In this document: positions 13,338 through 20,094 of the stretch, one piece after another
How the letters are laid out: each line of letters starts with the position of its first letter
How positions within the stretch are numbered: the first letter of the stretch is position 1
Source: a virus
Virus record (IMG/VR): IMGVR_UViG_3300020183_000417
Coordinates: 1-25,540 of that record
DNA: 25,540 bases
Strand: one strand, 5' to 3'
Notes under the pieces: generated by a model
The model's input: the letters and a program-made list of their open reading frames with translations, nothing else
The model's database searches: none
What the model was told of the DNA's origin: nothing
Made by a program: the position numbers and the translations under genes

Positions 13338-13408
13338 GCGGGTATCGTATAATGGTATTACATTCGCTTTCCAAGCCTATGACGGTGGTTCGATTCCATC
13401 TACCCGCT
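13338..13408 (+). tRNA. tRNA-Gly (UCC), mismatched anticodon stem
   Basis: 71 bases. Acceptor stem GCGGGTA/TACCCGC is perfect, D and T arms are normal (GGTGG-TTCGATT-CCATC), and the loop TTTCCAA gives anticodon UCC. The anticodon stem TTCGC/GCCTA has two internal mismatches (T-T and C-C), where GCGAA would be expected on the 3' side. It may be decaying or may fold acceptably in vivo. No encoded CCA. A short CCCC/GGGG hairpin lies just upstream (13319-13331). Confidence 0.85.
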
Positions 13409-13422
13409 CAATAAAATAAACT

Positions 13423-13626
13423 ATGAGTTATTTAGGACAGGTTATTTATGTAAACGATGGGATGTTTCAGGTCTATCGTACAATGAAAGAAGAACCAAAT
13501 CTAAATGTAGATTTTATAAAACAATATTGGGAATGTAGCCATACTTTTAAAAAAGATGGTTTGTTATTTTTTTGTAGAGAAATAGTATCTATACCATTTG
13601 AAGAAATTACGGATGGAGTTGATTAA
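13423..13626 (+). CDS. Hypothetical small protein
   Basis: A 67-residue protein with a beta-type start (YLGQVIYVNDGMFQVYRT, 3-20) and two cysteines at 38 and 51. Overlaps the thioesterase start by 14 bases. Not recognised. Confidence 0.6.
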   Translation: MSYLGQVIYVNDGMFQVYRTMKEEPNLNVDFIKQYWECSHTFKKDGLLFFCREIVSIPFEEITDGVD

Positions 13627-14032
13627 TACACATCCCGTCAAGAAATCCGATTTAGGATTTCACGGAAACCTTTTTGGTGGAAAAGCATTGGCATGGATTG
13701 ATGCTTCTGCGGCTGCGTACGCAATGCAGGTGTGTGATACACCCCGTGTGGTTACTATTAAGATAGATGAATGTTTATTTAAGAAGCCGGCAAAAGAAGG
13801 GCAGTTATTAAAGGTATATGGTAGTGTAAATCGTATTGGTAATACATCCGTTAAACTATACATTGAAGCAAGAGCGCATAATGTATATACTGGAGGTCAG
13901 ACTACCGTTGTATCTACCTATATTACCTTTGTGAGAATTGATGAGGATGGAAATCCGATTCCTATTTCAGAGCGGGTTAAGAAAAAGTATGGGTTTGGGG
14001 CTGACCTCAAGGATACCCCATTTGGGGGATAA
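13613..14032 (+). CDS. Hotdog-fold acyl-CoA thioesterase (YciA-like)
   Basis: A 139-residue hotdog-fold protein that should hydrolyse acyl-CoA thioesters. The family signature HGNLFGGKALAWIDASAA (17-34) includes the central helix and the likely catalytic Asp30; RVVTIKIDECLFKKPAKEG (45-63) and SVKLYIEARAHN (79-90) follow the YciA/BACH pattern. Single-hotdog length means it would act as an oligomer. ATG at 13613 is chosen over an in-frame TTG at 13598, because it removes unneeded overlap with the previous gene. Acyl-CoA thioesterases are rare in phages; it could alter host lipid or CoA pools. The hairpin terminator follows 7 bases after its stop. Confidence 0.88.
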   Translation: MELINTHPVKKSDLGFHGNLFGGKALAWIDASAAAYAMQVCDTPRVVTIKIDECLFKKPAKEGQLLKVYGSVNRIGNTSVKLYIEARAHNVYTGGQTTVVSTYITFVRIDEDGNPIPISERVKKKYGFGADLKDTPFGG

Positions 14033-14039
14033 AACCAAC

Positions 14040-14057
14040 TGTCCAATAAATTGGACA
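14040..14057 (+). terminator. Terminator hairpin, copy 2
   Basis: TGTCCAA pairs with TTGGACA over a 4-base loop, followed by CTTTTCC. It belongs to the same family as 6353-6372 and 16531-16550 and closes the thioesterase unit. Confidence 0.7.
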
Positions 14058-14071
14058 CTTTTCCACACGAA

Positions 14072-14080
14072 TGTGGATAA
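14072..14080. promoter_or_regulatory. TGTGGATAA box (DnaA-box sequence)
   Basis: A perfect TTATCCACA on the minus strand, 36 bases before the promoter TTGG at 14108, as in the other two full cassettes. Confidence 0.5.
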
Positions 14081-14107
14081 CTTTAATGAAAATTTAATCT
14101 AAAAGGC

Positions 14108-14138
14108 TTGGAAATTTGCTCTTTTATACTTATCTTTA
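14108..14138 (+). promoter_or_regulatory. Cassette promoter (-33/-7)
   Basis: TTGG at 14108-14111, 19 bases, TATCTTTA at 14131-14138. ATG of the next gene is 28 bases from the -7 start. The downstream TTGTAA part is altered (GGTATTAAA) in this copy. Confidence 0.75.
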
Positions 14139-14158
14139 GGTATTAAATAATTATTGAT

Positions 14159-14320
14159 ATGAGTAAACCCAAACGAGACAGGAAATTGCTTGATTTTAAC
14201 GGCAATTGGAGTTCAGGAGAGGCTGCACACCATATCGGTAAGAAAATGACAGAAAAGGTGGTCCCCTCATCCAAATCCTATTCAAGAAAGAACAAATCTT
14301 GGTTAAAAGATTTAACCTAA
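14159..14320 (+). CDS. Small basic protein
   Basis: A 53-residue, strongly basic protein (about 14 Lys/Arg) with SKPKRDRKLLDFNGNW at 2-17 and a Ser/Lys-rich end; likely nucleic-acid binding by composition only. It is alone between two cassette promoters, and its last codons and stop belong to the second one. Not recognised. Confidence 0.6.
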   Translation: MSKPKRDRKLLDFNGNWSSGEAAHHIGKKMTEKVVPSSKSYSRKNKSWLKDLT

Positions 14321-14336
14321 ATTTAATATTGAAAGC

Positions 14337-14367
14337 TTGGATATTCCCTATTTCTGTATTATCTTTA
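14337..14367 (+). promoter_or_regulatory. Cassette promoter (-33/-7)
   Basis: TTGG at 14337-14340, 19 bases, TATCTTTA at 14360-14367, then CATTGTAAGTTAA. ATG of the vWA gene is 31 bases from the -7 start. No hairpin or TGTGGATAA precedes this copy. Confidence 0.8.
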
Positions 14368-14390
14368 CATTGTAAGTTAATTCCTCCTAT

Positions 14391-16541
14391 ATGAAAAAAT
14401 ATAAAAGTAAGTCCTATTATTCCGACTATTGGTTGGATAAATCTATGTTCACCCCGACCACTTATCGTGGCACTTATCGTGCTGATGGTAGTGGTGATGC
14501 TTATCAGGTCAAAACTAATGACCTTATTAAGTTGGCCTCTTATAAACGGGCCATTTCTAACTTTGTGAGAATTGTAACAAACAAACCTATTCCGGTCAAA
14601 TTTTCTACGGGTAATCAATCCTATACTGATGGTAATAGTGTGGTAATTTCTTCAAAGATGGATGATGCTGAATTTGACCCGGCGGTAGGGTTGGCTCTCC
14701 ACGAGGGTTCGCACATTAAACTTACCGATTTTACTATTCTTCAAAAGTATTTTCAACCAAACTCCACAGCGTTACCACCCGTTATTGCTAATCGTATTTC
14801 CAAAATGCCGGAGGTATCTGAATCTGATATATTGGCTGTTCGTACATTGAAAAAGTATATGTCTCAATACCTAAAAGATATTCTCAATATTGTTGAGGAT
14901 AGGCGTATTGATAATTACATTTATAACACAGCCCCTGGTTATCGTGGGTACTATCACTCTATGTATGATAAATACTTTAATGATAGTGTTATTGATAAGG
15001 CTTTGGTATCTGATGAATACACTACCGAAGATTGGGAATCTTATATGTTCCGACTTTGTAACATTACAAACAAACATCGTAGGTTGGGTGCTCTTAAATC
15101 TTTACCCACTATTTGGACTTTGTTGGATTTGAAAAACATTGAACGATTAAAAACCACTACTGATAGTTTGAATCTGGCTTCAGAAATTTTCTTAACTATT
15201 TTTGATGCAGTTTATACCGAACCTACTGAAGAGGATAATCAATCTTCATCCGGCGATAGTAATGATTCATCTTCAGGCGATTCTAATGGTAACTCACCAA
15301 TGACAGGTGATTTTGATTCACCTCAAACGGGTGGTGGTTCTATGGAATCTAATGGTAATGGGGATTCTTCTGATGATGATTCTTCTGATGATGATTCTTC
15401 TGATGGGGATTCTTCTGATGGGAATTCTTCTAACAATAGTTCTGGTGGTTCTGGGAACACGCTTTCACCCTCTCTTAAAAACAAACTTAATAACGCTATC
15501 AAAAAGCAGAAAGATTTTTTGAGTGGTAATATTTCTAAAAAGAAAATGAGTAAGGGTGAATCTTCTGTAGTAAACGCTTTGGAGGAATCTGATGTAGATT
15601 TGAAAACCGTATCCGCGGAACGCCGTTGGGGTGGTGGTATTCAAAGAACAAACTGTTATTTAGTTAGGAAACTTACTAATTCGTTGATTGAATCCCGTGC
15701 ATTCGCTATTACTACTAATTATACCGGTCACCTTGATGAGAATCAAAAATATATTGATAAAGGTATTACATTGGGTGTGTTGTTAGGTAAAAAGCTTAAA
15801 ACGCGTGATGAGAATCGTAGTTTGGTTACGCCCCGTCTTAAATCGGGTAAGATATCATCCCGAATGTTACACGAGGTTGGGTTTGGTAATTTCAATATCT
15901 TTGAAAAGATTCAAACCAATTCCGTAAAACCAATCACTCTTCATATTTCAGTTGATGCTAGTGGTTCAATGGGTGGAAGAAAATGGCGTAATACACAAAC
16001 CGCTGTGGTTGCTATCGCTAAGGCCGCTTCAATGATATCAAATATCAATGTGGTTATTAGTTACCGAAGCACTTATGATAATGGTGCTTCAGTTCCGCTG
16101 ATTGTAATCGCTTACGATAGTAAGGTTGATAATTTCTCAAAGATTAAGAGCATGTTCAAACATTTAATGCCACACGGTACAACACCTGAAGGTTTGTGTT
16201 ATGAGGCGATTATGGGTGAGATTTTGAAAACCAAAGATAGTTCCGAAAAATACCTAATTAACTTTTCGGATGGTATGCCTACCTTTGAAAATAAGGACAT
16301 GAGTTATGAGGGCAATATTGCTATCAGACACACCGCCGACCAGGTTAATAAATTAAGGATGGGTGGTGTTAGTGTTTTATCTTACTTTATTAGTGAATAT
16401 AGCTTTGATAGAATGCGTGGTACATCCTACGCTGATGACTTTACTCGGATGTATGGTAAGGATGCTAGGTTCATTAATGTGAATGAGGTAATGGACTTGG
16501 CTAAGACATTGAATGGTAAATTTGAGGTAGGTGTCCAATAA
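14391..16541 (+). CDS. Metallopeptidase-like protein with vWA domain
   Basis: A 716-residue protein, partner of the MoxR ATPase encoded next. Residues about 45-275 form a helical domain with LALHEGSHIKL (101-111), an HExxH zinc motif, and VEDRRIDN (168-175), an acidic motif that follows HExxH in this kind of putative peptidase. Residues 283-355 are a Ser/Asp/Gly low-complexity linker. The C-terminal 200 residues are a von Willebrand A domain with MIDAS motif DASGS (522-526) and a Thr-containing PHGTTPEG loop. Layout recalls CobT and phage CobT-like proteins, but a cobalt-chelatase role is unlikely. MoxR-vWA pairs usually remodel or load partner proteins; the target here is unknown. The stop codon lies inside the terminator hairpin. 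Confidence 0.88.
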   Translation: MKKYKSKSYYSDYWLDKSMFTPTTYRGTYRADGSGDAYQVKTNDLIKLASYKRAISNFVRIVTNKPIPVKFSTGNQSYTDGNSVVISSKMDDAEFDPAVGLALHEGSHIKLTDFTILQKYFQPNSTALPPVIANRISKMPEVSESDILAVRTLKKYMSQYLKDILNIVEDRRIDNYIYNTAPGYRGYYHSMYDKYFNDSVIDKALVSDEYTTEDWESYMFRLCNITNKHRRLGALKSLPTIWTLLDLKNIERLKTTTDSLNLASEIFLTIFDAVYTEPTEEDNQSSSGDSNDSSSGDSNGNSPMTGDFDSPQTGGGSMESNGNGDSSDDDSSDDDSSDGDSSDGNSSNNSSGGSGNTLSPSLKNKLNNAIKKQKDFLSGNISKKKMSKGESSVVNALEESDVDLKTVSAERRWGGGIQRTNCYLVRKLTNSLIESRAFAITTNYTGHLDENQKYIDKGITLGVLLGKKLKTRDENRSLVTPRLKSGKISSRMLHEVGFGNFNIFEKIQTNSVKPITLHISVDASGSMGGRKWRNTQTAVVAIAKAASMISNINVVISYRSTYDNGASVPLIVIAYDSKVDNFSKIKSMFKHLMPHGTTPEGLCYEAIMGEILKTKDSSEKYLINFSDGMPTFENKDMSYEGNIAIRHTADQVNKLRMGGVSVLSYFISEYSFDRMRGTSYADDFTRMYGKDARFINVNEVMDLAKTLNGKFEVGVQ
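15361..15430 (+). repeat. 15-base tandem repeats in the vWA linker
   Basis: Units of GATTCTTCTGATGAT and close variants repeat four to five times, encoding Asp-Ser-Ser-Asp-Asp runs. A site for slipped-strand length change that keeps the frame. Confidence 0.85.
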
Positions 16542-16550
16542 AATGGACAC
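16531..16550 (+). terminator. Terminator hairpin, copy 3
   Basis: GTGTCCA pairs with TGGACAC over a 6-base loop, followed by TTTTCCC. The TAA stop of the vWA gene (16539-16541) is in the loop, so ribosomes finishing the gene would affect folding. Confidence 0.75.
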
Positions 16551-16562
16551 TTTTCCCTCAAA

Positions 16563-16582
16563 TGTGGATAAGTTGTGGATAA
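16563..16582. promoter_or_regulatory. Two TGTGGATAA boxes
   Basis: Perfect DnaA-box sequences (minus-strand TTATCCACA) at 16563-16571 and 16574-16582, 11 bases apart, about one helical turn. The second starts 36 bases before the promoter TTGG, as at 6396 and 14072. Confidence 0.55.
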
Positions 16583-16609
16583 ATTTAATGATAATTTAAT
16601 ATTGAAAGC

Positions 16610-16640
16610 TTGGATAATTGCTCCTTCTGTAGTATCTTTA
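16610..16640 (+). promoter_or_regulatory. Cassette promoter (-33/-7)
   Basis: TTGG at 16610-16613, 19 bases, TATCTTTA at 16633-16640, then TATTGTAAG. ATG is 31 bases from the -7 start. Most complete cassette in the window. Confidence 0.82.
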
Positions 16641-16663
16641 TATTGTAAGTTAAACCCCTATAT

Positions 16664-17953
16664 ATGAAAAACCAAAGATTTGTTTTCGGTACTATCGTTC
16701 AAAGTAACGGTGTACTAATGTTCCAAGATTCAAATGGAGCAATGTTCAACATCCCAGCTCTTAACGAGAAGGGGACTTCCCTCTACCGCAGGGCTCTTCA
16801 GGCTTCTAAGCGACCTGATAAGTTCCGATTCAAAATTAGGGTTAAGGGTTCGTTCACTTCTGGTGAGCTTTGTTTTGGCCGTGTTCCTGCTTCTAAAGCA
16901 ACCGACACCACTCCCGTTATGAACTTCAATAAACCAAACGGTGGGTTGGAGCAATACGCTGTGGATTCGGTTCATAAACCTACCGTGACTATGGTATCAA
17001 CTCCGGCTCAAATCACCGCTCCGGTGGTTATGCCTGAAAATGTTTTGAACTTCATCCACACCGAAGCTGCGGGGTTGAAGCCAAAGATGTTGTTTATGCC
17101 GGAACTGAAATGGAAATATTTAATTCGTAACATTCTCCGTGGTAAAAACATTATGATGACCGGTGCTGCTGGTTGTGGTAAAACGATGGCTGCTAAAGCC
17201 GCTGCGTGTTCAATTGATGGGTACTCTACCTTTATCATCAACTTGGGTGCTACTCAAGACCCCCGAACTACGCTGATTGGTAATACCCAATATGACACCA
17301 CCAAAGGTACGGTGTTTAATCAATCACCTTTTGTGAAGGCAATCCAAACGCCAAACACTGTGGTTGTGTTGGACGAGATTACGAGGGCTCACCCCGAAGC
17401 GTGGAACATTCTGATGACTGTTCTCGATCCAGGTCAACGCTACCTTCGTTTGGATGAAGCCGCTGATGCTCCTACTATCAATGTGGCTGATGGTGTTTCC
17501 TTTATTGCCTCTGCTAATATTGGTAATGAATATACCGCCACCCGAATGCTTGATAGGGCTATCTTAGACCGATTTACGATTATTGAGATGGATTCTCTGA
17601 CTAAGGATGAAGAATCTACTTTGCTTGGTATGATGTATCCTTCGGTATCTTCGGAACTGTTGGTTAATGTGGCTGAAATTACAACGATGACCCGTGATGA
17701 GGTTCGTGGTGAATCACCCAAACTGACCAACTCCCTCTCTACTCGTACTGCTGTGGAAATTGGTTCGCTACTCTACGATGGATTTAGTTTGACTGAAGCA
17801 GCTGAGATTGCTATCTATCCCTTCTTTGATAATAGTGGTGGGGCTCAATCGGAGCGTGTGTTTATGAAGCAGTTCGTTCAAAAGTTTGTAAAAACTGGTG
17901 AAGAAAACCTCTTCAATACTGAAGATACTACTGCTGTTAATAATCCGTTTTAA
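16664..17953 (+). CDS. MoxR-type AAA+ ATPase (CobS-like)
   Basis: A 429-residue AAA+ ATPase. An N-terminal beta-rich domain (about 5-76) and a linker precede the ATPase core: Walker A GAAGCGKT (167-174), Walker B VVLDE (234-238), sensor 1 ASANIGN (282-288) and arginine-finger region RAILDRF (298-304). The early helix insert and NIGNEYTATRMLDRAILDRF pattern are typical of the MoxR/CobS clade. Such ATPases form hexamers that act with vWA proteins, here the gene just upstream. It has its own strong promoter and a terminator 38 bases past the stop. Third positions are more often C or G than in the small neighbouring genes, which may reflect high expression. Confidence 0.93.
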   Translation: MKNQRFVFGTIVQSNGVLMFQDSNGAMFNIPALNEKGTSLYRRALQASKRPDKFRFKIRVKGSFTSGELCFGRVPASKATDTTPVMNFNKPNGGLEQYAVDSVHKPTVTMVSTPAQITAPVVMPENVLNFIHTEAAGLKPKMLFMPELKWKYLIRNILRGKNIMMTGAAGCGKTMAAKAAACSIDGYSTFIINLGATQDPRTTLIGNTQYDTTKGTVFNQSPFVKAIQTPNTVVVLDEITRAHPEAWNILMTVLDPGQRYLRLDEAADAPTINVADGVSFIASANIGNEYTATRMLDRAILDRFTIIEMDSLTKDEESTLLGMMYPSVSSELLVNVAEITTMTRDEVRGESPKLTNSLSTRTAVEIGSLLYDGFSLTEAAEIAIYPFFDNSGGAQSERVFMKQFVQKFVKTGEENLFNTEDTTAVNNPF

Positions 17954-17958
17954 TTTAT

Positions 17959-18378
17959 ATGGGGTATAATAAGTTCAAATGGTGGAGAAAGGGGGCTCGT
18001 AAAGAGCCCCTTTCTTCTAACGCACATCTTTATGATAAGATTGTGAATGGTGATTTTGATATATCGGAATTCTTTCAACAGGCTTTAGAGGCTAGAAAAA
18101 AAGCAAATCGTGCATATGAACTTGCCTATAAAAAGTATGGTGGTAATTCTAATTCAGATAGGTGTGAGTTTGCTAGGGATGAGAGTAGGATGGATAGAGT
18201 TCGTGCTTTAAAGCTTGAATTTGAAGGTGAGTTAGATGAGATTCGCATATTAAATTCACTTCGGACTGAACTACAAAAAAAGTTTGGTGTTGATGTGTGG
18301 GATGAAATGATGAATGAATCTCCAATGGATTTAGATGAACTATATAATTATTACTATCAAAAATCAATTGATAAATAA
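17959..18378 (+). CDS. Hypothetical helical protein
   Basis: A 139-residue charged protein with a basic start (NKFKWWRKGARKE, 4-16) and a long helical, probably coiled-coil centre (about 34-105), ending acidic. ATG at 17959, 5 bases after the MoxR stop, is the only good start, although the terminator-like hairpin lies in its first codons. Tight linkage to the MoxR gene suggests a functional partner, but no domain is recognised. Confidence 0.7.
   Translation: MGYNKFKWWRKGARKEPLSSNAHLYDKIVNGDFDISEFFQQALEARKKANRAYELAYKKYGGNSNSDRCEFARDESRMDRVRALKLEFEGELDEIRILNSLRTELQKKFGVDVWDEMMNESPMDLDELYNYYYQKSIDK
17992..18018 (+). terminator. Terminator-like hairpin inside next gene
   Basis: GGGGCTC (17992-17998) pairs with GAGCCCC (18004-18010) over a 5-base loop, followed by TTTCTTCT. 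It is one of the most stable hairpins of the window. It lies 38 bases after the MoxR stop but within codons 12-20 of the next gene, so it may partly terminate MoxR transcripts or act as an attenuator. Confidence 0.65.
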
Positions 18379-18383
18379 TAAAG

Positions 18384-18671
18384 ATGAAAACTTCAGATGA
18401 ATTAAAAAAGTATAAAAAAAATCATCATACTAGATATAATCAATCTACATTTGTAGGGCCTGTTAGAGCGTGGGGTAGACTTAAAGCTCGCAAAAGGTAT
18501 GAAAGTGGAGTGAATTATAAAGAAAAGCCTGCTTTCAAAGGATTCTGTCAAGCAATTGGAACTGGAGATACATTCGCAATTACAATGTGGGATAATGGTA
18601 ATGGTAGTTATAGATTTGAAATTTGTGAGAATGATAGTTATTCTCAAAAAAATGTATCACCAATATTTTGA
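18384..18671 (+). CDS. Hypothetical protein
   Basis: A 95-residue basic protein with a Lys/His/Arg-rich start (KKYKKNHHTRYNQ, 8-20) and a beta end (FAITMWDNGNGSYRFEIC). Six bases after the preceding stop, so same transcript. Its stop is TGA within the -33 region of the next promoter. Not recognised. Confidence 0.65.
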   Translation: MKTSDELKKYKKNHHTRYNQSTFVGPVRAWGRLKARKRYESGVNYKEKPAFKGFCQAIGTGDTFAITMWDNGNGSYRFEICENDSYSQKNVSPIF

Positions 18672-18697
18672 TATTTAAAATTTCTTTTGTATATTTG
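18667..18697 (+). promoter_or_regulatory. Bacteroidota-type promoter, near-leaderless
   Basis: TTTG at 18667-18670, 19 bases, TATATTTG at 18690-18697. The next start codons (ATG 18700 and 18703) are only 2-5 bases past the -7 element, so the message would be leaderless. Confidence 0.55.
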
Positions 18698-18699
18698 AT

Positions 18700-18966
18700 A
18701 TGATGTATGACCCGAACAAACCGTTAAGTAACGAAGAATTGGAATCTTTACCCAAAGATAAGTTCTTTGAATATTTAGATAGTAAGGCAGAATACCTTAA
18801 AAGGTTTTCAACTCCACTATCAGGTTATAAACTGAAGAGGTTTGCGTATGGAAGTGCTGCTGTTAGTGGTGAGGTAATATCCCATTCTCATCACGAACAA
18901 TTAGGTAAATGGGGTAAAGAAAATTTTCATAAAACTTGTGAAATCGTTAAAAGTAAATTAAAGTAA
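18700..18966 (+). CDS. Hypothetical protein
   Basis: An 88-residue protein with an acidic helical first half and a His/Lys region (SHSHHEQLGKWGKENFH, 62-78). The start may be ATG 18700 or 18703; both are very close to a -7 promoter element. Not recognised. Confidence 0.65.
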   Translation: MMYDPNKPLSNEELESLPKDKFFEYLDSKAEYLKRFSTPLSGYKLKRFAYGSAAVSGEVISHSHHEQLGKWGKENFHKTCEIVKSKLK

Positions 18967-18973
18967 AAAAATT

Positions 18974-19177
18974 ATGATGTACTATTTAGTAAAAGTTAAA
19001 GTAGAAACCGATAATGGTAATGGTAAAATTAAAAAGAATACCGAACAATATTTGGTAAAGGCTGTATCGGTTACAGACGCAGAAGCCCATATTACCGCAT
19101 TCCTACAAAACTCACCATTGGAGTTTGAGGTTAGTTCAGTCACACAAACAAAAATTCTAAATGTGATTGGAAATTAA
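18974..19177 (+). CDS. DUF4494-like protein
   Basis: A 67-residue protein with the pattern YLVKVKVETDNGNGKIKKN (4-22), then EQYLVKAVSVTDAEAHI (24-40), which fits the small DUF4494 family of Bacteroidota and their phages: a strand, a KKxTExYLVxA strand and a TxAEA helix. Function unknown. ATG at 18977 is an alternative start. Confidence 0.65.
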   Translation: MMYYLVKVKVETDNGNGKIKKNTEQYLVKAVSVTDAEAHITAFLQNSPLEFEVSSVTQTKILNVIGN

Positions 19178-19179
19178 TT

Positions 19180-19434
19180 ATGGTTTATAGTATAGGCGAT
19201 AGAGTAGTAGTTAGTGTATATTCCAATTTTATGGTTGGTAAGATTGTTTCAAAAACAAAGATACGAAACAGCAATGCCTACGATGTAAAATTGGAGGATG
19301 GTAGATTGATAGAAAATTGTTCACTTAATAAAGAAATAGCTAATGGCTTTTTAATCAATAAACGATTAACCCAATTATTCAATGAAAAAGAAAACGAAGC
19401 AGCCGAAGGTAGTATCGGTCAATCCACAATTTGA
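19180..19434 (+). CDS. Hypothetical small beta protein
   Basis: An 84-residue protein whose first 50 residues (SIGDRVVVSVYSNFMVGKIVSK-type strands, then YDVKLEDGRLIENCSL) look like an SH3-like barrel. Starts 2 bases after the preceding stop, and its last 53 bases overlap the next gene in another frame. Not recognised. Confidence 0.6.
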   Translation: MVYSIGDRVVVSVYSNFMVGKIVSKTKIRNSNAYDVKLEDGRLIENCSLNKEIANGFLINKRLTQLFNEKENEAAEGSIGQSTI

Positions 19435-19729
19435 TAGGATTAAACGGCGTGTACTCAAAAAGTTTCCTGATGCTAAAACCACTATGACGTCCGATGGTAG
19501 ATATAAAGTATCCGATGGTCATGGTGGGTATATCGGTGATGAGGTTTACCTACCCTCCCAACCAACGGTAATGGATGCTTGGTATTGGGCTAATGAATCT
19601 ATGAAAACGATTCAGAATATAAATCGTACACATCCCGATAAAAGTATAATGGATTTTGATGAAAGAAAATTCAATAGAGTATCATCCCGCAATTTTAGGA
19701 AAAATAAAAAATCAAAAAATGTGGAATAA
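19382..19729 (+). CDS. Hypothetical basic protein
   Basis: A 115-residue basic protein; Lys/Arg-rich ends flank SDGRYKVSDGHGGYIGDEV (37-55) and a Trp-containing segment PTVMDAWYWANE (61-72). Overlaps the preceding gene by 53 bases; ATG at 19382 is the first start, and a later one would remove conserved-looking sequence. Not recognised. Confidence 0.6.
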   Translation: MKKKTKQPKVVSVNPQFDRIKRRVLKKFPDAKTTMTSDGRYKVSDGHGGYIGDEVYLPSQPTVMDAWYWANESMKTIQNINRTHPDKSIMDFDERKFNRVSSRNFRKNKKSKNVE

Positions 19730-19779
19730 TTAAATCGTTTTCTATATTTATTATTGTATAACAATTAAACAAAAAAGTT

Positions 19780-20085
19780 ATGAGTAGTAAATATAAAAAC
19801 GCACCGATTAAGAGCTATGTAAATAATTCTTTCGCAGTAACTCAAAAGCAGGAAGCCAAATTTCAGAAATACGCTGGAAAAAACTATACTGATATTGATT
19901 TACAAATTAACCCGGAACTAAAACCATCAGATTATCCTATAAAACCATTTACCGAAATCGGTAGTTTGAAAATAGGTAATAACGAAATGGTAATTACAAA
20001 GGCGGAAGCAGAAAAAATTATTAATACTCTTAATGATGCTTTACTAACAGTAGAAAAAAAATATAGGTTAAATATATTCAACTAA
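19780..20085 (+). CDS. Hypothetical protein
   Basis: A 101-residue protein with a Tyr/Lys-rich start, a Pro-containing middle (PELKPSDYPIKPF, 45-57) and an amphipathic helix (KAEAEKIINTLNDALLTVEKK, 74-94). The gap before it (19730-19779) has an AT-rich promoter-like TATATTTA at 19743 but no TTGG. Not recognised. Confidence 0.62.
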   Translation: MSSKYKNAPIKSYVNNSFAVTQKQEAKFQKYAGKNYTDIDLQINPELKPSDYPIKPFTEIGSLKIGNNEMVITKAEAEKIINTLNDALLTVEKKYRLNIFN

Positions 20086-20094
20086 TTATTCAAT

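Noticed and set aside
14196-14618. 140-codon minus-strand frame
   Set aside because: It lies across a promoter and two + strand genes with much better coding evidence and no recognisable protein; it is a shadow frame, like the other minus-strand frames.
15361-15430. CRISPR-like short repeats in the vWA gene
   Set aside because: They are in-frame tandem codons for Ser/Asp without spacers, inside a protein linker.
14391-17953. Cobaltochelatase CobT/CobS pair for B12 synthesis
   Set aside because: Domain layout is similar, but no cobalamin genes are present and the HExxH domain points to a different role.
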